The notes beneath the pieces were generated by a model, which saw only the letters and a program-made list of their open reading frames with translations, did not search any database and was not told where the DNA came from. The translations under genes were made by a program, and so were the position numbers. Of a stretch of 64,000 bases of DNA, positions 45,838-56,937 are shown one piece after another; the stretch's first letter is position 1, and each line of letters begins with the position of its first letter. This DNA comes from Rana temporaria (lineage: Eukaryota; Chordata; Amphibia; Anura; Ranidae): the NCBI RefSeq assembly GCF_905171775.1, contig NC_053494.1:157592456-157656455 (forward strand), read 5' to 3'.

Positions 45838-45890
45838 GTGTTTGTGCAAGTGTAAGCCTAGAAGACGTGAAGGTTAGAGGACTGGTTTAA
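45410..45890 (+). repeat. TA/TATC microsatellite with a duplicated 56-bp tail
   Basis: TA and TATC runs at 45413-45604 and 45660-45836. Each run is followed by a near-identical segment starting ATAATGTG (45604-45655 and 45835-45887) that includes AAGCCTAGAAGACGTGAAGG. The whole block is therefore a tandem duplication of about 230 bp. Confidence 0.9.
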
Positions 45891-46484
45891 GACATACATG
45901 TACAGGTGAAGGTTTGGGGGGTAGCTTTTAAAAAAGTTGAAGATCTGCTTCAAGACTGTAACAAAATTATGAAAGATAAGTTATGTACAAATGTGAACTG
46001 CTACATCAAAAATGACGAATGCAAACACAGACAAATTGTTTCTAAACAGCTACGCCTACATTTTCTGTTGGTGATAAGCCAGCCACTTGGCTGAGAACAG
46101 TCATTAGAGAAGGGGTGGGGTACACAACTGCAAAAATACTGCCAAGGACTTTCTTCTACAGATGAATCTGCTTTGGACAACAGCTGTTACATTAACATTA
46201 TAGAGGATGTAGAAAACACCTTTGGCCATTCTCATTGCATACTGTAGCTGCAAACCTGCTTAATAAGAATGGTTGTTATATTTTTACAAGTGACAAGACA
46301 CATCAACTGTATAAGGAAACCATGGCATTGGAATGTGTGTGACTCTGATGCAAATTTAAAGAAAAAGAATGTACAAGCAGTGACTTACAGGTCAGACTGT
46401 TGTAATGGGTCACTCTTTTGCCTTTTATCACATTTGCATTGCCTGAGAACAACGTCAAAATGTGTCTTTTTTTTTAATTTGCCA

Positions 46485-46631
46485 AACATTTGCAAAATCT
46501 GGTGCAACTGTGCATGATAGCCAATGAACTTCCAATTTCAGCTTGTCCAATTAAGCTTTGTTAGAAAAAAAAAACCTGGAAGCTGAATGGTTTCTATGCA
46601 GAGTTGCATGATATTTTATTAAGTCAACCCC
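46485..46631. repeat. Decayed GGGTTGATTTACTAAA repeat
   Basis: AAATCTGGTGCAACTGTGCA, CAATTAAGCTTTG and AAGTCAACCCC blocks in family order, with many changes. Confidence 0.65.
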
Positions 46632-46686
46632 ATTGCATCATAAGGCTGGTAACAACACTTTTTAGACCCTGCAGCTATACAGACTC

Positions 46687-46976
46687 CGGGGTTGGTTTAC
46701 TAAAGGCAAATAGACTGTGCACTTTGCAAAAAAGTAGTTGCACTCTGCAAGTGCAGTTGCGCCAGAGCTTAGTAAATAAGCAGAAGATCTGCTGACTTAC
46801 ATTATCCAATCATGTTCAAGCACAAATTATGTTTTTTTTTTTCCTGGCATGTGATTGGGTGTTCTTTACAAAATGGAGCTTTACCTCCTTTACTAAATTC
46901 TGGAGCAACTGCACTTACAGAGTGCAATTGCACTTTACAAAGTGCACAGTCCATTTAGCTTTAATAAATCCACCCC
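46687..46976. repeat. GGTTTACTAAAGGCAAATAG repeat (related family)
   Basis: Ends GGGGTTGGTTTACTAAAGGC and GCTTTAATAAATCCACCCC are inverted. 290 bp. Related pieces occur at 9674-9918, 14195-14281, 6825-7000 and 54351-54580. Confidence 0.8.
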
Positions 46977-47174
46977 TCTGTGTTACTGCCCTCTGCTTGC
47001 TCATTGGACTGCTAGAGGAGATCCCCACACTGGTAATACCTCATCCTGATGTCACATACAAGACCACAAAAGTATTTCCCTTTACCTCCCATCATCTTAC
47101 AGAGCAAATATTAGAAAGAGGAGAGATTACGTAACAGTGAGTCCTCTAAACCCTTGCCACATCCCAAAATGAAG

Positions 47175-47398
47175 AAATTTGTAGGAAGGAGTGCCACAGG
47201 GATTGTGCGGGCAAGGGAAAGGAGTACCAGGACTTTAAAGAAATAACACAATGTAAAAACGATACAAAATTTTCAAAAGATTCAAAAGATGACTCAGAAA
47301 ATGTAGTATCTTTTTTTACATTGTGTTATTTCTTTAACATCCTGGTACTCCTTTCCCTTGGACGCACAATTCCTGGGGTACTCCTTCCTACAAATCAT
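47175..47398. repeat. Large inverted repeat (foldback)
   Basis: The left arm TTTGTAGGAAGGAGTGCCAC...GGAAAGGAGTACCAGGA...AAAGAAATAACACAATGTAA is mirrored by TTACATTGTGTTATTTCTTT...TCCTGGTACTCCTTTCC...GGTACTCCTTCCTACAAA. The unpaired centre is short. Confidence 0.85.
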
Positions 47399-47598
47399 CT
47401 TACAGAGCAGACACTCTCACTACAAGCTTAATTTTAACCTTAATAAAATATATATTCCAAACAATTACAGTAACTGATCTGTTTTTTTGACTGCTTGTAT
47501 TTAATAAGTATATGAGACCTAAAGCATATTTTAAATATTCACCTGAAGTTGTGCTCTAAACTGGCCTGTCCATTTTTATTGCATTGTGTGTGAAATAG

Positions 47599-47778
47599 GA
47601 AGCATCACAATATATGGAGTCTGCCTCCCAGCTTATACAGACAGTGCCATCTGGGAGTGAAGCGTTTGCCAGCAACTCTCGGATTTTGGATGAGAAACTA
47701 AAAGCTCTGGATCAGAGTATTGAGGAGAAACTGGAGGTTATAAATGTCTATGTAACATTTTTGAAGTCTTCCAAACAG
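47599..47778 (+). CDS. ccdc141: CCDC141 internal exon E (60 codons)
   Basis: The acceptor is GTGAAATAG (AG at 47597-47598), a weak tract, and the donor is CAG|GTAAAA. The exon is 180 nt, phase 0-0. The peptide runs EASQYMESASQLIQ ... VYVTFLKSSKQ. The C-terminal part matches the human TYVAFLKSSEE segment that I recall. The ATG inside the exon (47614) is not a translation start. Confidence 0.88.
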
Positions 47779-47966
47779 GTAAAATATGCTTTTTAAGGGT
47801 CCGATGTGCAAAGAATTGTACTAAAAGTCACAGAATTTCTTACTTGAATTAAACAAGGAGACATATCTAAAGCTTTATAGAAAATGTATAGTGCTTTAAG
47901 ATACACATAAAATCATAACTTTATGCAAACCATCTTATCAATGTTGTTTAACATATTAAAATCCTT

Positions 47967-48627
47967 GGGCCAGATTCACAGAAGAAGTACGCCGGAGTAT
48001 CTGCTGATACTCCGGCGTACTTTCAAATTTGCCGCGTCGTATCTTTAGTTTGAATTCTCAAACCAAGATACGACGGCTTCTGGCTTTGATCCGACAGGCA
48101 TACGGCTTCGTATGCCTTCGGATCGTAGGTGTAATACTTCGGCGCCCGCTGGGTGCCGCGTGGTCGTCGCATTCTCTTACGTCGTCGCTAGTCAGCTTTT
48201 CCCGGCGTATAGTTACAGCTGCTATTTCTTGGCTTATATTTAGACTTGCCATGTTAAAGTATGGCCGTCGTTCCTGCGTCGAATTTAAATTTTTTTTTTT
48301 TTTTTGCGTAAGCCGACCGTGAATAGGAAAGGACGTAACGCACGTTGCCGTTCAAAAAATGACGTCGATGCGACGTCATTTCGCGCAAAGCACGGCGGGA
48401 AATTTCAAAACGGAGCATGCGCAGTACGTTTGGCGCGGGAACGTGCCTAATTTAAATGATACACGCCCCATTTGAATTAGGCGGGCTTGCGCCGCACGGA
48501 TTTACGCTACGCCGCCGCAAGTTTACCGGCAAGTGCTTTGTGATTCAAGCACTTGCCCGTAAAACTTGCGGCGGTGTAACGTAAATGCAATACGTTACGC
48601 CGCCGGAATTCTACCTGAATCTGGCCC
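47967..48627. mobile_element. CpG-rich GGGCCAGATTCACA element, copy 5 (661 bp)
   Basis: Ends GGGCCAGATTCACAGA and CTGAATCTGGCCC, with CTT at 47964-47966 and 48628-48630. The interior is nearly the reverse complement of copy 1 (GAATAGGAAAGGACGTAACG at 48322-48341 against CGTTACGTCCTTTCCTATTC in the other strand sense). Confidence 0.88.
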
Positions 48628-49014
48628 CTTGTTTTTTGTATCATTGAAGATGATCATATATGTTCATTACTTTTTTAGAAAGTGCTTCCAGCTTAAGTAG
48701 TTCTAAACATGAATGTGATATGCTTTACTATTCCTTTCTCTAAGTTTAGCTCTTACAGTCTGCCAGACCCTGACACCCAAAGCATGTGCCCCAGGTCGCA
48801 TACTAAGTGCCTGGGGTGCTCATTCCTATAAAGAAATGTTGAATCATATGCAATATATAGTTTTGGAACATTGTATAATCTACTTTTCAATCCATCCATT
48901 ATTTATTTTGTAGTCATATTTATTAGACTCATTCCTTTTTGTTCAGTTAAAAGATTTTATTAATCTTAGATTTAATCCAAAGTGGTCATCATGGTATCTC
49001 ACCAGCCCCTCAAC

Positions 49015-49184
49015 TAGGGTTGCCACCTCATCCCTTTAAAACAGAACACATATTAATTACACAGGTTCTCTGGCTGATTAAGGTGCTAATTAAACACACT
49101 TGGTGCCCTATGGACATTAAATTAGCCCCAGAACCTGTGTAATTAATATGTGTTCTGTTTTAAAGGGATGAGGTGGCAACCCTA
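49015..49184. mobile_element. Palindromic hAT-type MITE, TAGGGTTGCC ends (170 bp)
   Basis: Inverted arms of about 55 bp, essentially perfect, starting TAGGGTTGCCACCTCATCCC. Direct duplication CCCTCAAC at 49007-49014 and 49185-49192. A young insertion. Confidence 0.92.
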
Positions 49185-49313
49185 CCCTCAACATTTCAAT
49201 CTATGTACCCAGAGGTGCCCTTGGTCTATTAGGACCCTAGAGATGCCCCTGCAGTCTGCTCAGATTAAAAAAAATTGGCATACATACTTTAGTAAGAGTT
49301 TTCGATACTTTAA

Positions 49314-49543
49314 AGTGTAAGTAAACCCCCTATCGTTTTACAGCCAAGGAAGCTGCCATCTTTCCCTTTGTTTAATGTACAACTGCCATGATGCTGCACA
49401 TGTGATCAGTTATGACACCAGCCATTGGATGGTTTGCAGGTTTGACAGTTTGGTTGAGACTTGAGAGCACAACCAATGGGAGTGTTACATTTTTCGGCAC
49501 ATGCCGGAAATAAAACTCTTTTATGGATGGGTTTACTTCCGCT
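49314..49543. mobile_element. TTAA-flanked MITE, AGTGTAAGTAAACCC end (230 bp)
   Basis: TTAA at 49310-49313 and 49544-49547. Ends AGTGTAAGTAAACCC and GGGTTTACTTCCGCT. It is the short relative of 5882-6291. Ends 128 bp upstream of exon F. Confidence 0.82.
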
Positions 49544-49671
49544 TTAACTGTGGCATTTGAAAGGTAACTGTCTCAAAATCCTTTGTATTTAGGTTATCTT
49601 GGTGTTATTGGCCAAAGTTTAATTTTGTTGATTATATTGCCAATAAAATGTTATTTTGTGTTTATGTAAAG

Positions 49672-49833
49672 TTGGAATCGCACATCCAGAATCTAAAGAC
49701 ATTTTGCACGCCTGATCCAGAAGTAGAGGCAGCGACCATGCTGGAAACAGCTGAATCACAGATACAGAGTGTGCTTGATGAGCTTTTTTCAGTCCAAGAC
49801 ATGGGACAGAACTGTCTGAATATCATAAAAATG
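49672..49833 (+). CDS. ccdc141: CCDC141 internal exon F (54 codons)
   Basis: The acceptor is TTTATGTAAAG (AG at 49670-49671), purine-rich just before the AG, and the donor is ATG|GTGAGA. The exon is 162 nt, phase 0-0. The peptide begins LESHIQNLKTF and ends FSVQDMGQNCLNIIKM; the matching human segments as I recall are VEMQFQSLKEF and ITQDLGLEFLNLINM. Typical long helix composition. Confidence 0.88.
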
Positions 49834-50589
49834 GTGAGATTGACTATACATTAACATAACATTTTAAATTATAAGGTAAAAGTAGGTATAAACTTGTTTA
49901 AAAGTCTGTAAAGTTCAGTGGATCACTACAAATTGTTATGCTGTTAATGAAGCAAAATAAGGCATATACAGCATACTTTATATTATAAAGGCCTATTGTA
50001 GCACATACCATATTTAGTATGTTGTAAAGCAAGAGCACATCCTTGAAAAAGGGATGATATGATGATGGAGTGTAATGGGTTCATCATGCTGCACCCATTA
50101 CATAACTTGATGCTTATGCACCCAGTAACTTGTAAATCTCTGAATGTTGCTCTTTTGCATTGCTTTACCTTGGTGAATTCTGATCATAGCAAAGATGACT
50201 AAGGGGCCATATACAGAGTATACACTGCTGTCCACTCTCCATTATACTACACAGCATTACCCAATAAAGTAACTTGCATTTCTAGCCCATTTCTAATTGT
50301 AGGCTGTAGTATTGAGCCTGCATAATGCACCAAGTAATTGGAGAACAGCCAGTCCCATAATCTTCCTAGATCATATTTTTGACTCTCTTTCCCCTTTATT
50401 AGCACTACAGTGCAGCATAGTCATGAAGCCAGAATGGTGATAAGCACATTTATGAAACACATAGCTGTATTTTATAAATACTCATTTGTTTACATCGGCA
50501 GTCTTGCCATGGTAAGGCCTCACAACTGCTTCATAAATCAACCCCTAAATGTCACTGAATGACCAGGAGCAAAATGTGGATGTGTTTTT

Positions 50590-50871
50590 TTTTTTTAAAG
50601 TGTAATTTGTGCGTGAACTCGAGAGAGGAGCCGGACTGCAGGAGTTGGGAGTAGGCAGACCTCCCCCAGAGGCAATCTGCCACCTTTCTCCATGCCCCGG
50701 GTGGCAATGGCGGGTGTGTGAGGGGGTCCTCCCACACAGCCTGCCCTACCTGCTCCGCTTTGAAGCCCAACGGGGCAGAGGGACTCCCTATAAGAGAGTA
50801 AGAGGATCTAGCCCGCTCAACCAGCCCTGTTAGTCCTTCGCCTCTCTTTTTTAGAAACCACGTGGTCAAAG
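50590..50871. repeat. GC-rich repeat attached to the SINE
   Basis: Sequence such as GGCAGACCTCCCCCAGAGGC and CAGCCTGCCCTACCTGCTCC differs in composition from the intron and runs straight into the SINE at 50872. It may be part of the same composite element. Class unknown. Confidence 0.5.
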
Positions 50872-51098
50872 TGTGTGCATGTTAACCCAATTTTAAGTGT
50901 GTGTAAGTGTGGTGGTTTTTGTGGGAGGGGGGTGGGTGTACTAAGCGCAGGCTTACCTCGCATAGCACACCCACCGGGAGCCAGGCTGAGACCACCAAAC
51001 TCAATTCACATGTAGCCGAGACTGGGATCCGAACGCCTAGCTGCAGAGGTGAATTGCTTATCAGCCCAGTGCCAATCGCGTTGAGCCACCGCAGCTCC
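50872..51098 (-). mobile_element. tRNA-derived SINE, minus strand
   Basis: On the minus strand it starts GGAGCTGCGGTGGCTCAACG. An A-box-like TGGCTCAACGCGATTGGC is at 51071-51088 and a B box GTTCGGATCCC at 51024-51034. The right spacing makes a tRNA origin likely. The 3' boundary is approximate. Confidence 0.78.
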
Positions 51099-51310
51099 CT
51101 CATGTGGATGTGTTTTAACTCCCGGGACTGAGAAAAAATAGGCTCTGCCATTGCTGACCCTATTCTGAAAATACTACCTCCTTGGCAGTCTATATCGCCA
51201 TATCTTTCACTGTCACTGAACCCCAAAAAAACACGCAAATTGGTAGTTTTGACTTCACTAGTTACATTCATATTGGGAGCCAGTGACCAAAAAATAATGG
51301 ATGTCAGAAG

Positions 51311-52000
51311 TTAAAGTTTTACTAAACCCAGGTCCCTGCATTCACTATATGTGGTCTCCCACAGTACACAGAACATGGAAATGCAATTATTTTAGCAAAT
51401 ATAAACTGCTAAATACATTTTCTCATCAGCAGTATATAACAGTCTTATGAATTCTATCAGTGTCTGGTTAAAGCTTTTAGGAGGAGTTTTCATTCTACTC
51501 TGAAGCCTCGTAAACACGGCCGAGGAACTCGACGTGCCAAACACATCGAGTTCCTCGGCCAGTTCAGCCCTGAAGCCGCCGAGGAGCTCGGCGGGACGAG
51601 AGCTCCCATAGAACAACGAGGAAATAGAGAACATGTTCTCTATTTCCTCGTCGAGCTCCTCGTCGGCTTCCTCGGCTGAAAGTGTACACACGACCAGTTT
51701 CCTCGGCAGAATTCAGCCAGAAACTCGGTCGGAAGCTGAATTCTGCCGAGGAAACTGGTCGTGTGTACGGGGCCTGACTGTCCTTCGAGGCTGCAGGACC
51801 CCTGGCCCTCTAGCCAGACAGTGCTGATTGGCCCTGTGCTGATCACATGCACCTTCCCAAGAAAAATAAATCTCTCCAAACTGAGCATGTGCAAGTTACC
51901 TCCAAGGCTCTGCAGATAGATTGGGGACTGTGGAAGAAGGGGAGGATCAGAGAAGAGAGGATGGGGAGGGGAGCGGAGTTTCCTGTATTGAAGTAGTTAA
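51311..52000. repeat. Older MITE interrupted by the GTACACACG MITE at 51504
   Basis: The left part starts TTAAAGTTTTACTAAACCC (TTAA then a TAAACCC end like other TTAA elements) and runs to 51503. The right part (51775 to about 52000) continues with GAGGCTGCAGGACCCCTGGC. I recall these as one unit in ranid DNA, but the right end is not clear here. Confidence 0.5.
51504..51774. mobile_element. GTACACACG-family MITE, copy 2 (271 bp)
   Basis: Inverted termini AGCCTCGTAAACACGG and CGTGTGTACGGGGCC, with TGA on both sides (51501-51503, 51775-51777). The same central palindrome as copy 1 spans about 51618-51651. It is inserted into an older repeat whose halves lie at about 51315-51503 and 51775-52000. 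Confidence 0.85.
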
Positions 52001-52087
52001 GGAAAACAACCAGGCAGCTTGCATTTTCAGAAAAGTTCAGCAAATAAAAACCTCATTATATTTCAGTATAAGTTTCTTTACCTCTAG

Positions 52088-52757
52088 CTAGATTCACAGA
52101 CGCCGCCGCAACTTTAATGCGGCGTAGCGTATCGTATTTACGCTACGCCGCCTTAAGTCAGAGAGGCAAGTACTGTATTCACAAAGTACTTGCCTCCTAA
52201 CTTACGGCGGCATAAATAGGGCCGGCATAAGCGCGCCTAATTCAAATTAGGATGCGGGGGCGTGTTTTATGTTAATGTGGTGTGCGCCGTCCGTGTACAT
52301 ATCCCAGTGTGCATTGCTCCAAAGTACGCCGCAAGGACGTATTTGTTTCGACGTGAACGTAAATTACGTCCAGCCCTATTCACGGACGACTTACGCAAAA
52401 CGACGTCAAATTTTCACATTTCGACGCGGGAACGACGGCCATACTTAACATTGACTAGTCCAGCTATTTGATGGAATAACTTTACGCCTGAAAACGCCTT
52501 ACGTAAACGGCGTATCTTTACTGCGACGGGCGCATGTACGTTCGTGAATAGGCGTATCTAGTCATTTACATATTCTACGCCAAACTCAAGGGAAGCGCCA
52601 CCTAGCGGCCAGCCTAAATATTGCACCCTGCGCCATCGTATCTTAGCTAGGTTTAAGTGTATCTCAGTTTGAGAATACACTTAAACTTAGGACGGCGCAG
52701 ATTCCGAGTTAGGTCGGCGTATCTACTGATACGCCGGCCTAACTATCTCTGAATCTA
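52088..52757. mobile_element. CpG-rich GGGCCAGATTCACA element, copy 6, worn ends
   Basis: Same orientation and internal blocks as copy 1 (TATTCACGGACGACTTACGC, CGACGGCCATACTTAACAT). The first four to five bases of each terminus have decayed, so ends are approximate. Lies about 220 bp upstream of exon G. Confidence 0.8.
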
Positions 52758-52975
52758 GATATTAGTGTCTGAAACAGTTCAAACATTAGACATACATAAA
52801 TAGATATAAACTACATACATCTTGGTAAAGTCCTTTTACATTTGATGCATTTTTTTTTAAGATAAATATTACCAATGTGAGACTTTTATGTAAGAACATG
52901 ATCAAAGGAAGTTACAATTATAAATCACTATTATCATTCAGTCAATGAATAGTTTCAGAACAATTTTTATTTCAG

Positions 52976-53152
52976 ATGAACAAGGACAGAATCTTGAAGG
53001 ATAAACACGTGCAGACTGTGGAGGACACGATGGCTAATCTGAATAAGGAAAAGACTGAGATAACAAATCTGTGGTCAGTGTGGCAACAGCATGTCAATCA
53101 AGAAAATTCCTCCAAGCAGACATGGAAAACAATTAAGGATCAGCTAAGATTG
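52976..53152 (+). CDS. ccdc141: CCDC141 internal exon G (59 codons)
   Basis: The acceptor is TTTTTATTTCAG (AG at 52974-52975) and the donor is TTG|GTATAC. The exon is 177 nt, phase 0-0. It happens to begin with an ATG codon, but this is an internal Met: the splice acceptor is strong and the upstream exon ends in phase 0. The peptide includes VEDTMANLNKEKTEITNLW and ends WKTIKDQLRL; the human counterpart I recall has MKNTMENQKAEREELSLL and WAAFKEQLKK. Confidence 0.9.
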
Positions 53153-53353
53153 GTATACATTTAGGTTATATTTTATGTATAAACGTTCATATGCAAGTTA
53201 ACTAAAGGGAAACGTAAACTTCTGCTACTTCTGCACATTTTTAACTATTAGTAGCATGAGGTACCTATGCGTAAAGTATATTAACACATAGCAAAAAATC
53301 AGTGTGTAAAGTATATTAACACCTAGCAACAAATTTGTGTAAATTTTTATTAA

Positions 53354-54337
53354 CCACTTAAGGACCGGACCAATATGCTGCTAAATGACCCAAGGGGTTT
53401 TTACAATTCGGCACTGCGTCGCTTTAACAGACAATTGCGCGGTCGTGCGACATGGCTCCCAAACAAAATTGGCGCCCTTTTTTCCCCACAAATAGAGCTT
53501 TCTTTTGGTGGTATTTGATCACCTCTGCGGTTTTTATTTTTTGCGCTATAAACAAAAATAGAGCGACAATTTTGAAAAAAATTCAATATTTTTTTTTTTG
53601 CTATAATAAATATCCCCCAAAAACATATATAACATTTTTTTTCCTCAGTTTAGGCCGATACGTATTCTTCTACCTATTTTTGGTAAAAAAAATCGCAATA
53701 AGCGTTTATCGATTGGTTTGCGCAAAATTTATAGCATTTACAAAATAGGGGATAGTTTTATCATTTTTTTTTTTTTTACTACTAATGGCGGCGATCATCG
53801 ATTTTTTTCGTGACTGCGACATTATGGCGGACACTTCGGACATATTTGACACATTTTTGGGACCATTGTCATTTTCACAGCAAAAAATGCATTTAAATTG
53901 CATTGTTTATTGTGAAAATGACAGTTGCAGTTTGGGAGTTAACCACAGGGGGCGCTGTAGGAGTTAGGGTTCACCTAGTTTGTGTTTACAACTGTAGGGG
54001 GGTGTGGCTGTAGGTCTGACATCATCGATCGAATCTCCCTATAAAAGGGATAACTCGATCGATGCAGCCGCCACAGTGAAGCACGGGGAAGCCGTGTTTA
54101 CATACAGCTCTCCCCGTTCTTCAGCTCCGGGGAGCGATCGCGAGGGGGCGGCTAGAAACGAATAGACGCGCCCTCGCCCTGGATCGCTCCTGAAGCCACG
54201 GGAACTGCCGCATGTATGGGGGGGGGGGTCCCAATCGGGCCCCTGACCCACGTCTAGGCAGGCGCGTACAGGTACGTTGATGTGCCTGTCCGTGCCATTC
54301 TGCCGACGTAAATGTACATGCGGCGGTCTGGAAGTGG
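53354..54337. mobile_element. TTAA-flanked W-family element, copy 3 (984 bp)
   Basis: TTAA at 53350-53353 and 54338-54341. The left end is CCACTTAAGGACCGG and the right end TCTGGAAGTGG. It carries the 73-bp block at 53485-53557, identical to copy 1. It sits in the intron between exons G and H, forming more than half of that intron. Confidence 0.82.
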
Positions 54338-54350
54338 TTAAACACTATGA

Positions 54351-54580
54351 GGTAGATTTACTAAAGAACAATATTCTGTCTTTGTATGGGAATTTCCAGT
54401 TTAGCTTATTGAATGAGGTAAAGCTCTACTGACTTCCACCATTCAATCATATGCAGGCAAATATATATATTTTTTTATTTCCATTGCACAGAATTGGGCA
54501 TTCTTTGCAGAGTGAATTTTTACCACATTCACTAAGCTAAGGGAAACTTCCTTTGCAAAGTGAACAACCAATTTGCTTTA
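54351..54580. repeat. TTTACTAAA repeat copy next to exon H intron MITEs
   Basis: Starts GGTAGATTTACTAAAG; has CTGACTTCCACCATTCAATC; right end ACCAATTTGCTTTA, directly followed by the MITE at 54581. Confidence 0.7.
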
Positions 54581-54792
54581 TGCCCCGTACACACGATGGG
54601 AATTTCCGATGGAAAACGTCAGATGGAATTTTTCCATCGGATTTTCCGATCGTGTGTAGCCCCATCTGAGTTTTTTCATCGGAAATTCCGACTAATTCCA
54701 TCGGAGTTTAGATATATAGCATGTTCTATATTTTTTCAATGGAATTCGGATGTGATTTGGCCAGGCAAAAGCCCGATCGTGTGTACGCGGCA
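54581..54792. mobile_element. GTACACACG-terminus MITE, short type (212 bp)
   Basis: Ends TGCCCCGTACACACGAT and ATCGTGTGTACGCGGCA, flanked by TTA (54578-54580, 54793-54795). The interior carries repeated CATCGGA/TCCGAT motifs. It directly abuts the repeat at 54351-54580. Confidence 0.82.
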
Positions 54793-54927
54793 TTAGGCAT
54801 TATATATTGCTTGTTATATAAATTAGGGTGGGGTGGTTTCAAGAAGGTTCTGTGAAACAATCATTTGACACTAAAAATATAAGACATTTGATATGTAAAT
54901 GTAAAGGTGATTAACTTTTTTTTATAG

Positions 54928-55053
54928 GCAAGTGGCAAACTACAAGAACTGGAAAATGATCTACAACCTTTGTCTTCACTGAGTTTAGGAAATGATATCC
55001 AAAATATCTTAAATGCACAGGAGAATTTGAATAATATTAAGACAAAGTTTCAG
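54928..55053 (+). CDS. ccdc141: CCDC141 internal exon H (42 codons)
   Basis: The acceptor is TTTTTTATAG (AG at 54926-54927) and the donor is CAG|GTGAGC. The exon is 126 nt, phase 0-0. The peptide includes KLQELENDLQPLSSLSLGND and ends NNIKTKFQ. The human segment I recall (LKLLQEALMPVSALDLGG ... DMKPQFQ) aligns without gaps. This is one of the clearest matches of the set. Confidence 0.92.
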
Positions 55054-56335
55054 GTGAGCTGCATGACAATTTGTCTAAATATGAATATAACTTCATTGAA
55101 CAAACCCTTTCTAACTTTTCTTGGTTGGGACACTGATTATATCCAATTGATAAATATTGTATGTTTGATTGATAGGAATAACATCTGCTCGGAAGTAACA
55201 GAACACCAGTAGGGATAGCATGCCATAAAGTTAACCTGGCCTAGCCTAAGCATTGCTAACGTAGCAGTGCTGAAGTGCAGACATCTTATGGTACCTGTAT
55301 GTACTCATGTGAATTTATCAATCATTTATTGTATCCGTGTGGAGCCTTTTAAATTCTAGGCCCAGGCTGTACATGGGGCGTTGATTTAAGCCTGAGTTTC
55401 ACATTAAAGACAAAAAGCCCTTCAATTGAACAGCCTAGAGCTTATCCCGGTTGTTAAATGTGAACACACGTGTTTTGACCTTTATAATTAAAGATCCACC
55501 TTTTCAGTTGGTCCTAAAGAAGAAGTGGAACCTGAACAGTGAGCTTGTCACGTGTAGCTGATCTTGGTTGTTAAACAGGAACACACATGTTTTGACCTTT
55601 ATAAGTAAAAGTCCATGTTTTTAAAGTGAACGGCCATTCTGTGTGTTGGTGATGGTGGGTTATGATTCTCCCTACTTGTGGAGGTTTCACGATTCCCTGT
55701 TATGAGACAAATTAACGTTACTCCAGAACCCTAAAGAACTATATGTTCTTGACCATATAGTAAAATGGTTTTATTTGAGCTGAGAAGCCATCTTTTGCCT
55801 CAGGGCTGTGGTATCCTTTATATCAATATGATGGATGTTCATGGTGGATTGGATGTGAAGATTACAGTACATTCTTTTTGGGGGGGAATTCATAAACTGT
55901 ATATTGATTGGACTCTTATAACATAATTCTATATGCATTGGTTTATTTTATGAAAACCAGTGAAACGTCTGCCCCATCTATTTATAAAATGAATAAATGA
56001 TAAATATATAATAAATAATGTGATTTTCTATAAATATCTTAAAGTGAAAATGAAGGGTGCTCACATCTACATGCATTTCCGCAAGGTCAGGTAAACCACT
56101 ATCAATAATTATGTGGTGCTCCCTAAAATATATGATACTGTAAAAAAAACTCACTATACAACACAAAGCTCGATACATATATAGATATACATATATAATG
56201 TTCATGAATAACAGAATGAATGAGTGTTTCCTATCAGTTGGTTTTGATCTAGCACTTTCCACACCACCCCCACCTTTTTGAATACGCCAAATTATGTCTC
56301 TATGTCTTACCTAAAATCTTTACACATCTTGACAG

Positions 56336-56524
56336 AAACTAAATGATGAAATGGAACAAGCAGTAAAGATCTCAGAACTTCTTACTCGAGAAGGATCACA
56401 AATCAATGAAAAAACAGGCAAGATGAATGAACTTGTCCAGTATCACCACAGACTAAAGGACAGTATTAAGGAATATGAAGAGATTTTTATCAAAATTGTG
56501 ACATTTTATGAGATGAAAACAGAG
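56336..56524 (+). CDS. ccdc141: CCDC141 internal exon I (63 codons)
   Basis: The acceptor is CATCTTGACAG (AG at 56334-56335) and the donor is GAG|GTGAGT. The exon is 189 nt, phase 0-0. The peptide begins KLNDEMEQAVKISELLTREG and contains LVQYHHRLKDSIKEYEEI. The human segment I recall begins QLNDEVQYIMKESEELTGRG and contains LIHFHQKQKERIQDYEDI. Strong match in length, order and residues. Confidence 0.93.
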
Positions 56525-56687
56525 GTGAGTAGACTGCATATCAAAATGCTCCATGGTCTGTATGCACGTTTGGGACAATGCTGGTTACAGCTGTGCATTA
56601 CGTCACCTGTCACACAGTGTAGTGTCTTACTAAGAGACAACAGATCTGTATAGGTAAATTAAAATATATCAAAATAATATATTACAG

Positions 56688-56936
56688 GCAGTACAGTGGC
56701 TAAGTGATTAGCACTTCTATCTAGCAGCCCTAGGGTCACTGGTTCAAATCCAAACCATGACACTACCCGCCTGGAGTTTGCATGTTCTCCCTGTCCCTGT
56801 GTGGGTTTCCTTCTATCAAAGACACGCTGGTAAGTTAATTGGCTGCTGTCTATATTGGCCCTAGTATATGTATGAATGTGAGTTAGGGACCTTAGAGCTC
56901 CTTGAGGGCAGGACTGATGTGAATGTACTATATATA
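56688..56936 (+). mobile_element. tRNA-derived SINE, tail truncated
   Basis: Begins GGCAGTACAGTGGCTAAGTG. An A-box-like TGGCTAAGTGATTAGC is at 56697-56712 and a B box GGTTCAAATCC at 56741-56751. The body then continues to GATGTGAATGTAC. The usual GTAAAGCGCTGCG tail is absent because the Tc1 begins here. Confidence 0.85.
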
Positions 56937-56937
56937 C

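Larger units (their letters stand above)
41391..52975 (+). other. Introns between exons C-D, D-E, E-F and F-G
   Basis: Lengths 3176, 2912, 1893 and 3142 bp. Besides listed elements, I see nothing in 41391-41775, 42279-43340, 44687-45409, 45891-46484, 46977-47174, 47399-47590, 47779-47963, 48631-49006, 49834-50589 and 51099-51310. Confidence 0.75.

Noticed and set aside
45637..45855. Frame coding for repeated Ile-Tyr
   Set aside because: It is the translation of the TA microsatellite.
52976..52978. ATG at the start of exon G as an alternative translation start
   Set aside because: A strong acceptor directly precedes it and the upstream exon joins in frame; no promoter features were seen.
56697..56751. 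A true tRNA gene
   Set aside because: The A and B boxes belong to a SINE: the flanks do not form an acceptor stem and the sequence continues into a SINE body.
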